Assembly: GCA_031275995.1 (NCBI GenBank)
Contig: JAISNY010000032.1
Span: 1-63,796 of the forward strand
Direction: 5' to 3'
From: Oscillospiraceae bacterium
GTDB lineage: Bacteria; Bacillota; Clostridia; Oscillospirales; Acutalibacteraceae
DNA length: 63,796 nt
A program made the translations under genes and the position numbers. The notes beneath the pieces are model-generated. The model saw only the letters and a program-made list of their open reading frames with translations. It did no database searches and was not told where the DNA came from. Each line of letters begins with the position of its first letter. The stretch's first letter is position 1. Shown here one piece after another: positions 17,889 through 26,432 of the stretch.

Positions 17889-19874
17889 CTAATCCAGCCC
17901 AAAATAACATTTCATGATATCGCGCGCAACATTCTTAGAGTTCATCCCAAATTTACCATTAGCGATTACAACTGAAATAGCAATCTCCGGTTCGTTGAAA
18001 GGTGCATAACAAATAAACGTGGTATGGTCAGTGCCAGAATTTTGTGCCGTACCGGTTTTCGCGGCAATTTCCACAGGGAAATTCCTGAAATCCGCAGCGG
18101 TACCAGAAAAAACTACCTCACGCATTGCGTTTCGAACTATATTAAGATTCTCTTCGGAAACCATATCGCTTTCAAGAACTTCGGCAATAGGCTCTTCAAC
18201 AACTTTTTCACCGGAGTAATCGGTAATTTGTTTCATCACATGCGTTTTCATGCGTTTACCCGTAGCTATCGAAGCCGCATAAACAGCCAATTGTAACGGA
18301 GTAAAAGAATTATAAGATTGCCCTATCGCAGCTTGAGAAGAGCCGGATTCATACCAATGAGTCCCACTGGCTTTACTTTGTTCCGGACCAGCTAAAACTC
18401 CTGCGCTTTCCGGAAGTTCTAGTCCGGTTTTCACACCCATGCCAAATTTCTTAGCAAGGTTCACAATCGCTTCAATTCCAACTCTACGGCCCAACTCCGC
18501 AAAATAAACGTTGCATGAGCGTGAAATCGCTTTACTTAAATTCGTTTCACCATGATGCCCCATGCAATGCAACGTATACCCGTGGTAATGTCTAAAAGCT
18601 CCGGAACATTTAATCACCTCATCGGGCGTTGCCACTCCATTTTGAAGTGCAGCACACGCAACGAGAGGTTTAAAAACAGAACCAGGTGCAAAAGTTCCGC
18701 TGATAGCCCTGTCAAAAAGCGGAATGCCTGGATCAGCAGCAAGCTCAAGGTAATAATTTCTATCGCTTTCTAATCTTTTTAAATCAAAGGTGGGATAAGT
18801 GGCCGCCGCAATAACAGAGAAATCTCTTACATCGATAACAACCGCCGCACCCGAAACGCAATCTTTCACTCCCTTATTCCGTGCCGATTTTATGTTTGCT
18901 GCAAGAGATTCATTTGCAACTCTTTGGATTTTAGAGGAAATAGTAAGAAAAACATCGTTACCAGGACGAGGCGGAGTATTACTTGAACTTTGAAATTTAT
19001 CTCCCGTACCACGAGAAAATCTAGTAAAATGCTTGCCCGGGATTCCACGCAACTGATTTTCAAAAGCAGCCTCAGCCCCCGTCTTACCTATTAAAGCGCC
19101 CATACTATAGCCCTCGTTTTTGCGGGCTTCATACTCTTTGCTAGTCATCAGACCTGTAAAACCGATGATATGAGGTGCAAGCAGACCGTCTCTACAAGTG
19201 CGCCTTACCGTGTTACCAACCTTCAGCCCGGGCATTTTCGAAGCGAGTTCAGAAATAACAACCATTATTCTTTGATCAATATCCTCCGAAATGAGGATTG
19301 GAAACGACTTTAAACGACTTCCACCATCTTTAAGCATAGGGTACATAACACTACAAATCTTACGCCTTTTAGCGGGCGGGAAACCTTCGCATTCAAACAT
19401 TTCACTCATTTTGTTTATGCATTGCCTAGCGCTTGCTTCATTTTCAAGATTTAGCAGCTCCTTAAGGTGCTTAATCTGAGATTCTTTACCTTCTGAAAAA
19501 TTAAATTCACCGGAAGAATCAAAAAGTATAGGCAAAGTATCACGCCAGGAACCGCCCAGACGCTCGATTAATTCAACTGTTTTATCGATTAGTTTGTTTT
19601 CTTTAGCTTTAGTAACACCAATGCGCTCGATAAAAACGTTATATCCCGAATTATTGACTACCAAAGGAACGCCGTCGCGGTCAAAAATCTCACCACGAAC
19701 GGCATCCACTGTATGAGAAAGAGCTCCTGCACTGGCAGCACGCGCCTTGTAGTATTTTCCGTTAATTATCTGCCAATCCAAGAGCCGAACAGCAAAGGCA
19801 GAAAATACTAAACCAAAGCATACAAAGATACCAGCTAAACGTTTCTTATTATAAAAAACAGGGGCTTGTTTCAT
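17889..19874 (-). CDS. Class B penicillin-binding protein (PBP2 type)
   Basis: 661 residues with one N-terminal membrane anchor (residues 12-32), a PBP dimerisation domain beginning VDAVRGEIFDRDGVPLVV, and a transpeptidase domain. The active-site Ser is in APGSVFKPL, the second motif is SRSCNVYFAELG and the third is AAKTGTAQ. It cross-links peptidoglycan outside the membrane, probably in the elongation machinery. Retention of this gene together with cwlD, ddl, glmM and prkC indicates a living cell wall. It probably shares a transcript with ligA 77 bases downstream. Confidence 0.92.
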   Translation of the reverse strand: MKQAPVFYNKKRLAGIFVCFGLVFSAFAVRLLDWQIINGKYYKARAASAGALSHTVDAVRGEIFDRDGVPLVVNNSGYNVFIERIGVTKAKENKLIDKTVELIERLGGSWRDTLPILFDSSGEFNFSEGKESQIKHLKELLNLENEASARQCINKMSEMFECEGFPPAKRRKICSVMYPMLKDGGSRLKSFPILISEDIDQRIMVVISELASKMPGLKVGNTVRRTCRDGLLAPHIIGFTGLMTSKEYEARKNEGYSMGALIGKTGAEAAFENQLRGIPGKHFTRFSRGTGDKFQSSSNTPPRPGNDVFLTISSKIQRVANESLAANIKSARNKGVKDCVSGAAVVIDVRDFSVIAAATYPTFDLKRLESDRNYYLELAADPGIPLFDRAISGTFAPGSVFKPLVACAALQNGVATPDEVIKCSGAFRHYHGYTLHCMGHHGETNLSKAISRSCNVYFAELGRRVGIEAIVNLAKKFGMGVKTGLELPESAGVLAGPEQSKASGTHWYESGSSQAAIGQSYNSFTPLQLAVYAASIATGKRMKTHVMKQITDYSGEKVVEEPIAEVLESDMVSEENLNIVRNAMREVVFSGTAADFRNFPVEIAAKTGTAQNSGTDHTTFICYAPFNEPEIAISVVIANGKFGMNSKNVARDIMKCYFGLD

Positions 19875-20109
19875 AAATCTACCTTAAAATCTATCCTTAA
19901 AAAATCCCTCGGCATTTTTCATAGCGTTCCTCGCCGATTGTACTATCACTAACATCAAAACAGGAAATCGTCAAATCGGTGCACACGAAAGTACTAGAAA
20001 CATAACAACTCATAAATTCAAAATCAACAACCCATCATCCATACTGAAATCTTTAGTCAAAACTATATCCTTCGTCAATGAACATAATAAATTTATCTAC
20101 CTCCACCCC

Positions 20110-20295
20110 TTACTTGTTCTTACAGTTACACCTTCCATCATGCTTATGACGTCCTTTCTTACTCTTCGCTACGGGCACCGGAGTCGGTGCTAAATCCTCG
20201 AGAGCCTCCCCTGCTTTAGGTTCAACTGCACCTGCACCTTCTCCCCCCGCAACTTTATTTAAATCATCTTTCTTTTCTTTCTTTTTTCCCATCAT
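20110..20295 (-). CDS. Small basic peptide with possible double-glycine leader
   Basis: 61 residues. The start MMGKKKEKKDDLNKVAGG resembles a double-glycine leader (acidic/hydrophobic DDLNKV then AGG), which PCAT peptidases cut after GG. The remainder is Ala/Pro/Glu-rich and ends in a basic, Cys- and His-containing tail (GRHKHDGRCNCKNK). An AGGGAG ribosome binding site and a promoter lie immediately upstream, so the gene is probably real. No homologue is recognised. If the leader reading is right, it could be a substrate of the NHLM exporter at 10-14.5 kb. The alternative is a small intrinsically disordered cytoplasmic protein. Confidence 0.6.
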   Translation of the reverse strand: MMGKKKEKKDDLNKVAGGEGAGAVEPKAGEALEDLAPTPVPVAKSKKGRHKHDGRCNCKNK

Positions 20296-20327
20296 TAATC
20301 AACTCCCTTTTTAGGTCATCAATCTTA

Positions 20328-20355
20328 ATTTTACACGAAATTTATGGCAAGTCAA
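20328..20355 (-). promoter_or_regulatory. Promoter of the small double-glycine peptide gene
   Basis: On the minus strand TTGACT (20355-20350) and TAAAAT (20333-20328) are 16 bases apart, about 35 bases before the ATG at 20295. Confidence 0.5.
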
Positions 20356-20402
20356 ACATTTTATGCGTTATTTTTTTTATTTTTTATATATTTTTCATAT
20401 CA

Positions 20403-20517
20403 TATTGACCCAAACTCTCTTCTCCCGCGCTCTGTTTGATTCAGAATCTCACATTCTTTAATAAAATAAGGGAAATACTGACTCTGATAAGAACCATTCG
20501 TATCTCCTTCCTAATGG
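20403..20517 (-). pseudogene. Duplicated, decayed 3' end of dut
   Basis: About 115 bases parallel the last part of dut at 20551-20665 with many substitutions. The bases encoding the glycine-rich end and the CEILNQTERG segment are recognisable but no longer in a useful gene. It is a tandem duplication of the gene end that has since drifted. Confidence 0.7.
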
Positions 20518-20542
20518 CTCCTGCAAAATTGAATTATAAGCC

Positions 20543-20998
20543 CTACTTACCACTTGCCCCAAACCCGCTTGTCCCGCGCTCCGTTTGATTCAAAATCTCA
20601 CATTCTTTCAAAGAAAAATTACTGACTTTAATAACGACCATTTGCGCTATTCTGTCTCCGGCAGATATCTTGTAAGGTTCGCCCTTGCCAATCCTGCATA
20701 ATCCTACCTGGATTTCCCCTCTATAATCGCTGTCAATAACACCTACCGCATTAGATGGAATAATTCCATGCTTTATTCCAAGTCCACTGCGCGCAAAAAT
20801 AAAAGCCGCAAATCCTTTAGGAAGCTCTATGGCAATCCCGCACGGAACTTTAACTAAATCTCCGTGTTCCAGTGTGATTTCCCTGTCAAGGCAAGCATGT
20901 AAATCCCAACCCGCAGAACCTTCCGTAGCTTTTTTAGGCACAATCGCATTTTCTCTGACCTTAACAAAATTTAAAAAAAAGACGCCTTGACTTTCCAT
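20543..20998 (-). CDS. dut: Deoxyuridine 5'-triphosphate nucleotidohydrolase
   Basis: A 151-residue trimeric dUTPase that keeps uracil out of DNA and supplies dUMP. The five conserved motifs are visible: AGWDLHACLD (I), FARSGLGIKHG (II), GVIDSDYRGEIQVGL (III), GDRIAQMVV (IV) and the glycine-rich C-terminal arm RGTSGFGASGK (V). The ATG is preceded by GGGAGG. A degenerate copy of its 3' end lies just downstream, and iterated AGTTTTC sites lie just upstream. Confidence 0.96.
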   Translation of the reverse strand: MESQGVFFLNFVKVRENAIVPKKATEGSAGWDLHACLDREITLEHGDLVKVPCGIAIELPKGFAAFIFARSGLGIKHGIIPSNAVGVIDSDYRGEIQVGLCRIGKGEPYKISAGDRIAQMVVIKVSNFSLKECEILNQTERGTSGFGASGK

Positions 20999-21045
20999 GA
21001 AAAATTTTCCTCCCTAATTTTTTAATTGAATGTTTAAGAACTCAA

Positions 21046-21127
21046 GTTTTCAACTTACAAATTAATCTTCAATAGTTTTCGGTATTTCAAGAAAAGTTTT
21101 CCACCGTTTCAACATAGTTTTCAACAA
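21046..21127. repeat. Four iterated AGTTTTC sites upstream of dut
   Basis: AGTTTTCAAC at 21046, AGTTTTCGGT at 21075, AGTTTTCCAC at 21096 and AGTTTTCAAC at 21118, all in the same orientation, at steps of 29, 21 and 22 bases. Spacing near two helical turns hints at a protein-binding array in the 260-base gap between dut and zapA, but low-complexity sequence could also give this. Confidence 0.4.
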
Positions 21128-21258
21128 AATATCAATTAAACCAAAAAATATTCAATGCACCTAGCTTTTAAAAAATGGAAATTCCAGGAACTAGTCCACT
21201 GTCATTTCATCAAAATTTCCAAAATTTTATGTTATAAAATTTGTTATTTCGCCGTTAA

Positions 21259-21618
21259 TCAATTTCTTTCTAAAATTTTAATCTTATTTTTAAGTTCACG
21301 GATCTCACCTCTTAATTCGTCGGCAGCTTTTTTAAATTTTTCTGCACAAGATTTAGCGGCCGTTTCACCCTCAATGCATTTTCGACTTCTTTCTTTTAGA
21401 TCCAGCACTAAATCTTCTGCCTTTTTAGCTTTATCACAAAAAGCTATAGCCGTAAGGAACGCTGCCATGAAAGCATTGACCCCTGCTAATGGGTTAACAG
21501 TTTCGGTAATCTTTGCTGAAACCTCATCGGCCAGACTGAGAGTATAATCTTCCGATTCATCGCTTAACAGAACATACTGATTTTCACAAATATTAACTTT
21601 AACCTTCCTTTTGGGCAT
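21259..21618 (-). CDS. zapA: Cell division protein ZapA
   Basis: 119 residues from ATG 21618, which follows AGGAGG by 9 bases. The N-terminal half fits ZapA (VNICENQYVLLSDESEDYT, then a helix beginning LADEVSAKITETV). The C-terminal half is a long coiled coil (KCIEGETAAKSCAEKFKKAA through ELKNKIKILE). ZapA bundles FtsZ filaments at the division ring. Small size and family-level similarity leave some uncertainty. Confidence 0.8.
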   Translation of the reverse strand: MPKRKVKVNICENQYVLLSDESEDYTLSLADEVSAKITETVNPLAGVNAFMAAFLTAIAFCDKAKKAEDLVLDLKERSRKCIEGETAAKSCAEKFKKAADELRGEIRELKNKIKILERN

Positions 21619-21870
21619 CCGATAAATCCTCCTAAGATAAAAATTCCTGCGATTGTAACATAATCCAATTTTAAAACCTAATTTTTCTAAAAAATTCAAA
21701 CAGTTTAAACGCAATTTCGAATTTATTTTATGAATACGTCAATAAGTTACATGATTTTCATGATCAATTGGATAGAAATTGGGTCAAAAAATCCACAATA
21801 GCAATATAAAAATATTCGGATCTATATTTAAACTTGTTGTTGTGGCTTCAATAACAGATAAAAAAGATCT

Positions 21871-21935
21871 TTGGGGAGGCGCACAAAGCGCCGCCGGATT
21901 GCAATTCGATTCATCGTGATACAAAAGTATCTTGA
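21871..21935. other. Two hairpins in a gene-free stretch
   Basis: The 375-base gap between zapA and cwlD contains GGCGC-ACAAA-GCGCC (21878-21892) and GATAC-AAAA-GTATC (21918-21931), in a stretch less AT-rich than its surroundings. It may be a small structured RNA or terminator. No known RNA family is recognised. Confidence 0.3.
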
Positions 21936-21993
21936 TATTTTTCAGCAAAAAGTCCGCGAAGAAATTTTTTATTCAACGACCTTTTAAAATATT

Positions 21994-22728
21994 TTAACCC
22001 TCGCTTTTTTCCTTTAATAAAAAATCGTTAATACCACAAAATATACTCAAAGCCATTTGAGACTGGTACATTTCTGACGTCAACTTTTTGGCTTCTTCTT
22101 CATTAGAGATAAAGCCACATTCAACAATTACTGAAGGTATCTCAATATTTTTCAGCAAGAAAGCTCCGGGAGACTCTTTTATTTCACGTTTGTTTTCATT
22201 CTGTATCATAGAAACAACCCTTAATCTAATGCAATCAGCTAATTCTTCGCTTTTAGGATTATTTGGAGAATAATAAACCTGAGTTCCCGAATATTTAGAA
22301 TCCGGGAATTTGTTTTGATGCACGCTTACAAAAATTGTTTCAGGGGTGGAATTCTCTTTAGTTTTCAAAATTCTGTTACGCAGATCTGAAATCTTTTTTT
22401 GCCTTAATGTTTTGGCGCTAGAATCGTATAACGCTTTATCTTTTTCACGAATCATAATAGAACTTATCCCTAAGAGATGACAAATATCATGAAGGTCTTT
22501 TGAAATTTCTAGGTTTATATGTTTTTCAACAATACCGTCTACTCCTACAGCACCACCATCTTCGCCTCCATGTCCCGCATCAATAATGACATCTACATGT
22601 TTTCTTTCGCCAGAATTATTAAGCTTTCTAACGAGTGCTTTCGACGCAAACGTGATTGACATAACGGCACTGAGCAATACTGCTGTAGCAAGAATCAATG
22701 TCCTTTTGGAAGCTATAACTACTTTCAT
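21994..22728 (-). CDS. cwlD: N-acetylmuramoyl-L-alanine amidase, CwlD type
   Basis: 244 residues: an N-terminal membrane or signal segment (residues 8-30), then an Amidase_3 zinc domain. Zinc and catalytic residues are visible in IDAGHGGEDGGAVG, VEKHINLEIS, VSVHQNKFPD and IVECGFISNEEEA. CwlD is known in Bacillus and Clostridia for making muramic-delta-lactam in spore cortex, but amidases of this size can have vegetative roles. Its neighbour is a YlmC/YmxH-type gene, also from the sporulation-associated set. Whether this organism still sporulates cannot be judged from the window. Confidence 0.88.
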   Translation of the reverse strand: MKVVIASKRTLILATAVLLSAVMSITFASKALVRKLNNSGERKHVDVIIDAGHGGEDGGAVGVDGIVEKHINLEISKDLHDICHLLGISSIMIREKDKALYDSSAKTLRQKKISDLRNRILKTKENSTPETIFVSVHQNKFPDSKYSGTQVYYSPNNPKSEELADCIRLRVVSMIQNENKREIKESPGAFLLKNIEIPSVIVECGFISNEEEAKKLTSEMYQSQMALSIFCGINDFLLKEKSEG

Positions 22729-22792
22729 GTCTAAAACTCCAAAAATAAATTAGGGGAAAAATAAAAAATATGATAAAATGCATAGCGTAAGG

Positions 22793-23077
22793 TCAGTGTC
22801 TTATCAAGTTAAAAATATTTTTGCGGTGACGTTCTTTTGTTTGATAAAAATTTACAAGGATTGTATCTTTACCGATGACTTCAACGTTTTCCCAGCGTAT
22901 TACAATATCGTCTTCACGTCCAAAAATACCAAAAAATTTTAGCTTCCCAAAAATTATAATCGCGATAAGGCGCGCATTGCAGAGATCCACCTCAACGTCG
23001 CTTACAAAACCTATCCTCAGGCCATCGCGTACGTTTATAACCTCCTTTTTTCGTAATTCCGTAATACCGCAATTCAA
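22793..23077 (-). CDS. PRC-barrel protein, YlmC/YmxH family
   Basis: 94 residues starting at TTG (MNCGITELRKKEVINVRDG), with GGAG about 12 bases upstream. The block DGLRIGFVSDVEVDLCNARL and the following GREDDIVIRWENVEVIGKD are typical of the YlmC/YmxH PRC-barrel family of Clostridia and Bacilli. Function is not established, although members are often annotated as sporulation proteins. It is divergent from the P-type ATPase, with about 80 bases between starts. Confidence 0.75.
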   Translation of the reverse strand: MNCGITELRKKEVINVRDGLRIGFVSDVEVDLCNARLIAIIIFGKLKFFGIFGREDDIVIRWENVEVIGKDTILVNFYQTKERHRKNIFNLIRH

Positions 23078-23156
23078 ACCGGAACAACTCCGTTTTTAGA
23101 GAATAGCTTTTTGCATTTTGTTTAAGGCTTAGCATAGATTTAAGAAGGTGAAATTG

Positions 23157-25472
23157 TTGAACAAAAAAATGCAAGAAACAAACATTAAAGGGCTTTCCGA
23201 GTCGGAAGTTTGCAAAAGGGTTTCAGAAGGTCTTTACAATTTTGATTCTTCACCTAAACCAAAGCCAATCGGCGACGTCTTTAAAGATAATTTTTTTACT
23301 CTTTTCAACTTTGTGAACCTAATTTTAGCCGTTATGATAATTTTCACAGGTTCGCTAAGGAATCTTATGTTTATGGCTGTGGTGATATGCAATTCACTAA
23401 TAAGTCTTTTTCAAGAATTAAGGGCCAGAAGCGCAACGGAAAAACTTAAATTAATATCCTCAAAGAGCGTAAAAGTACTGCGTGATTCTAAAATTTTAGA
23501 TATCTTAACTGAAAAAATTGTTTTAGATGATATTGTAATATTTCAAAGCGGCAGCCAAATTATAGCCGATTGCACAGTAGTTCAAGGTTCGTGTGAAATT
23601 GACGAATCACTTTTGACGGGCGAATCTAATTTGATAGAAAAAAACATCGGTGATTCACTTCTTTCAGGAAGTTTTGTTGTTAGCGGCAAAGTTTTGGCAC
23701 GTGCGGTGAAAGTAGGAAGAGATACGTACTCAGCCAAAATTTCCCGAGGATTAAAAAATATAAAAAGTGCGCAATCGGAAATAATGACAGCTGTAAAAAA
23801 AATAGTTAAAATTGTTTCCATAATAATAATTCCCGTGGGTATTCCGCTGTTCATAAACCAGCTAAGGGCAAATAATTTCAACTATTCACCGGCGGCTCTC
23901 ACATCATGCGCGGCATTAATAGGAATGATACCCGAGGGGTTGGCTCTCCTTACAAGTTCGGTCCTGGCTGTTGGAGCCACAAGATTAGCACATAAAAAAG
24001 TGCTAGCAAAAGATATTTACTCAGTTGAGTCTCTGGCAAGAATAGATATAATTTGTCTTGACAAAACCGGAACCATAACCGAAGGAACTTTTGAGTATGA
24101 GGGATTAAAAGAAGTCAAAAGTAACAAAGAAATAGAAAAAGCATTAACCTGGCTTACATCTTCACTAAAAGATGAAAATGAAACTTTTAAAGCTGTTAAA
24201 GCTCAATTTAAGCCCGACCAAAACGCGCCAAAACCGCAATCTATAGTTCCATTTACCTCACAACGCAAGCTCTCAGGAGCTTTCTTTAAAGCTCATGGAA
24301 GCTATATAATGGGTTCTGCGGAACTTATATTCAAAGATAATCAAACCGTTAAGAACATGGTTGAAAAATATTCGAATTTCAGAGTACTGGCTGTCGCGCA
24401 CTCCAAACAAGAAATTAGCAAAGAGCGAGTGCCAAATGACGTTAATCTTTTAGGTTTAGTTTTATTAAAAGATAAAATTCGTACCAACGCTTCGGAGACT
24501 ATAAAATTTTTTCAAGAAAACAATGTTGAAGTTAAAATAATTTCGGGAGACAGCACTCCAACAATTTCTAAAATAGGAAAAATGATAGGAATCAAGAATT
24601 CGGACTGCGCTATAGATGCACGTGAATTAAACAGTTTTTCGGAGGTTATAAATCACGCTAAAACTCATACAATTTTTGGAAGGGCAACGCCGGAAAAGAA
24701 ACGTGAAATAATCAAGGCACTCAAAGTGAAAGGACACACGGTAGCAATGACAGGAGACGGAGTCAACGACGTTCTTGCACTGAAGGAAGCCGACTGTTCG
24801 GTAGCGATGGCTTCCGGTAGCACAGCAGCAAGAGAGATTTCACATTTGATTCTCATGAATTCGGATTTTTCATCGATTCCTTCCGCAGTTTCGGAAGGAA
24901 GGCGTGCTATTAATAACATAAAAATAACTTCGAGCTTATTTTTATCCAAAACGATTTATTCGGTAATCCTTGCTGCGATGATGCTAATTTTCGCCATTCC
25001 CTACCCATTTTTACCAATTCAGATGAGCCTAATAAACACGCTTACGGTTGGAATTCCCTCTTTCCTGCTAGCATTTGAAAGAAACAAAAACAAGCTAAAA
25101 GGATCAATTTTTTCCGACATCGTAGTCATTTCGCTTCCGTCGGCAATTTCGGTTTGCATCAACCTGGTTCTCTGTTTCCTTGTAAAAAAATGTTTTAAAA
25201 TTCCGAGGGAAATTTATTCGAGCATAGCGGTTGTAACAACCGCAGCTTTAGGAATAGCATTACTCCGTAAGATTTGTACACCAATGAATAAATTCCGCTA
25301 CACAATATTTTACGGAGTAATTTTAAGCTCCGCAGCGGCGGTACTTTTATTCGGAAACACATTTCTAATGAAAACTCCTTTCGAGTGGGGCTTAAAAAAC
25401 ACTTTAATCGCCATACTTTTGGGGGCGGTTTCGATATCTTTTTATAAGGTCATAGCGCATTCTCAAAAATAA
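23157..25472 (+). CDS. P-type cation-transporting ATPase (CtpE-like)
   Basis: About 770 residues; start taken at TTG 23157, six bases after AAGGTG, although TTG 23154 and GTG 23148 are in frame. The protein has actuator TGES (LLTGESNLIEKN), a phosphorylated Asp in LDKTGTITEG, hinge TGDGVNDVLALKEADC, and about ten membrane helices. The ion site in helix 4 is IPEGLALLTSS, the PEGL form found in CtpE and Ca2+/Mg2+-type pumps rather than the CPC of heavy-metal pumps. It probably exports Ca2+ or a related divalent cation. It stands alone with an ordinary gap behind it. Confidence 0.9.
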   Translation: MNKKMQETNIKGLSESEVCKRVSEGLYNFDSSPKPKPIGDVFKDNFFTLFNFVNLILAVMIIFTGSLRNLMFMAVVICNSLISLFQELRARSATEKLKLISSKSVKVLRDSKILDILTEKIVLDDIVIFQSGSQIIADCTVVQGSCEIDESLLTGESNLIEKNIGDSLLSGSFVVSGKVLARAVKVGRDTYSAKISRGLKNIKSAQSEIMTAVKKIVKIVSIIIIPVGIPLFINQLRANNFNYSPAALTSCAALIGMIPEGLALLTSSVLAVGATRLAHKKVLAKDIYSVESLARIDIICLDKTGTITEGTFEYEGLKEVKSNKEIEKALTWLTSSLKDENETFKAVKAQFKPDQNAPKPQSIVPFTSQRKLSGAFFKAHGSYIMGSAELIFKDNQTVKNMVEKYSNFRVLAVAHSKQEISKERVPNDVNLLGLVLLKDKIRTNASETIKFFQENNVEVKIISGDSTPTISKIGKMIGIKNSDCAIDARELNSFSEVINHAKTHTIFGRATPEKKREIIKALKVKGHTVAMTGDGVNDVLALKEADCSVAMASGSTAAREISHLILMNSDFSSIPSAVSEGRRAINNIKITSSLFLSKTIYSVILAAMMLIFAIPYPFLPIQMSLINTLTVGIPSFLLAFERNKNKLKGSIFSDIVVISLPSAISVCINLVLCFLVKKCFKIPREIYSSIAVVTTAALGIALLRKICTPMNKFRYTIFYGVILSSAAAVLLFGNTFLMKTPFEWGLKNTLIAILLGAVSISFYKVIAHSQK

Positions 25473-25829
25473 AAAATATTGACACACCGTGAATCGATCG
25501 GCGTTGAAACAAAGTTGATTTTTACGACAATTTTAAAATTTATAGATTCTGCAGTGAGGCGGCATTAACCAAACGATCACCAAACAATAATTTGATTTTG
25601 CAATTATCAATTATTGATATAGAATGTTATTTATATTAGTCATATTCTTAAAATTCAGGATACAACATTACTGTACCCAGGATATTACCAGCAGAATACA
25701 TCGACTCACTTGAGCCGAAATCTATTATTTTAACTAAATTAAAGACATTAGACATTTTATGTATATATTTAATTTTAATAGTAATAATAAATATTCATTT
25801 TAACATTTTATCAAAAAAGTTGATATGAT

Positions 25830-25858
25830 TTGACAGATAAATAATTTTGTTTTATAAT
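25830..25858 (+). promoter_or_regulatory. Consensus promoter for the secreted hairpin protein
   Basis: TTGACA (25830-25835) and TATAAT (25853-25858) match both consensus hexamers with an ideal 17-base spacer, about 45 bases upstream of the ATG at 25903. It is the strongest promoter seen in the window. The rest of the gap 25473-25829 shows no gene. Confidence 0.8.
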
Positions 25859-25902
25859 TTACATCAGTACATCATAATTTAAATTTTTTAGGAGATGCAT
25901 TA

Positions 25903-26367
25903 ATGATTTCAAGTATATCATTGAAGGTAAGTTCTGGTTTTTTAGCTTTTATAATGTTTAGCTTCATTTTTTTGAATCTAAGTCTTAAAGTAAATGCGGA
26001 TTTGGCAATGCCGGAGGTGTTGCAGGAAAATAACCCGGAAGGACCCGATTTAGCTTCGAATTCAGAAGAAAACAAGCTGCCCGAAGATAAAGTAAAGAAC
26101 GGAAAATTTGGAGTATGCATAGATATTAAAGAAAATGGTACGCAAAAAGAAAAAGAAAAAGTCAAATATTCATTATTACATGGAGAAGAAGAAATCAATT
26201 TTTTAGGAGCAAAAGCAACAGGTGCGTGTGCGGTAATCTTGGCAGTTGGGGTAGCAGTTTTTTTGGGGAGTTTGAGTTTGAGTTTGGGTTCGGGAGTAGC
26301 GCTGGCAGTGGGTTTTGGTTTGGGAATAGCGGCGAGAAGCACAATATTGAGTACTTATAATTTCTAA
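25903..26367 (+). CDS. Secreted protein with C-terminal hydrophobic glycine-rich hairpin (unknown, effector-like)
   Basis: 154 residues behind an AGGAGA site and a consensus promoter. Residues 1-32 form a signal peptide (LAFIMFSFIFLNLSLKVNA, cleavage probable after VNA). Residues 33-105 are charged and hydrophilic (Glu/Lys-rich). Residues 106-148 are a bilobed hydrophobic stretch rich in Gly and Ala (TGACAVILAVGVAVFLG, then SLSLGSGVALAVGFGLGIAA). This layout resembles inclusion-membrane proteins of intracellular bacteria or glycine-zipper pore proteins. No homologue is recognised. It is isolated between the ATPase and ddl. A role at the host interface is inference only. Confidence 0.7.
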   Translation: MISSISLKVSSGFLAFIMFSFIFLNLSLKVNADLAMPEVLQENNPEGPDLASNSEENKLPEDKVKNGKFGVCIDIKENGTQKEKEKVKYSLLHGEEEINFLGAKATGACAVILAVGVAVFLGSLSLSLGSGVALAVGFGLGIAARSTILSTYNF

Positions 26368-26432
26368 CATTCATGATAATCATTAAATTATTACAGTATA
26401 TAGATAGAAGGTTTGTAAAAATTTGTTCAAAA

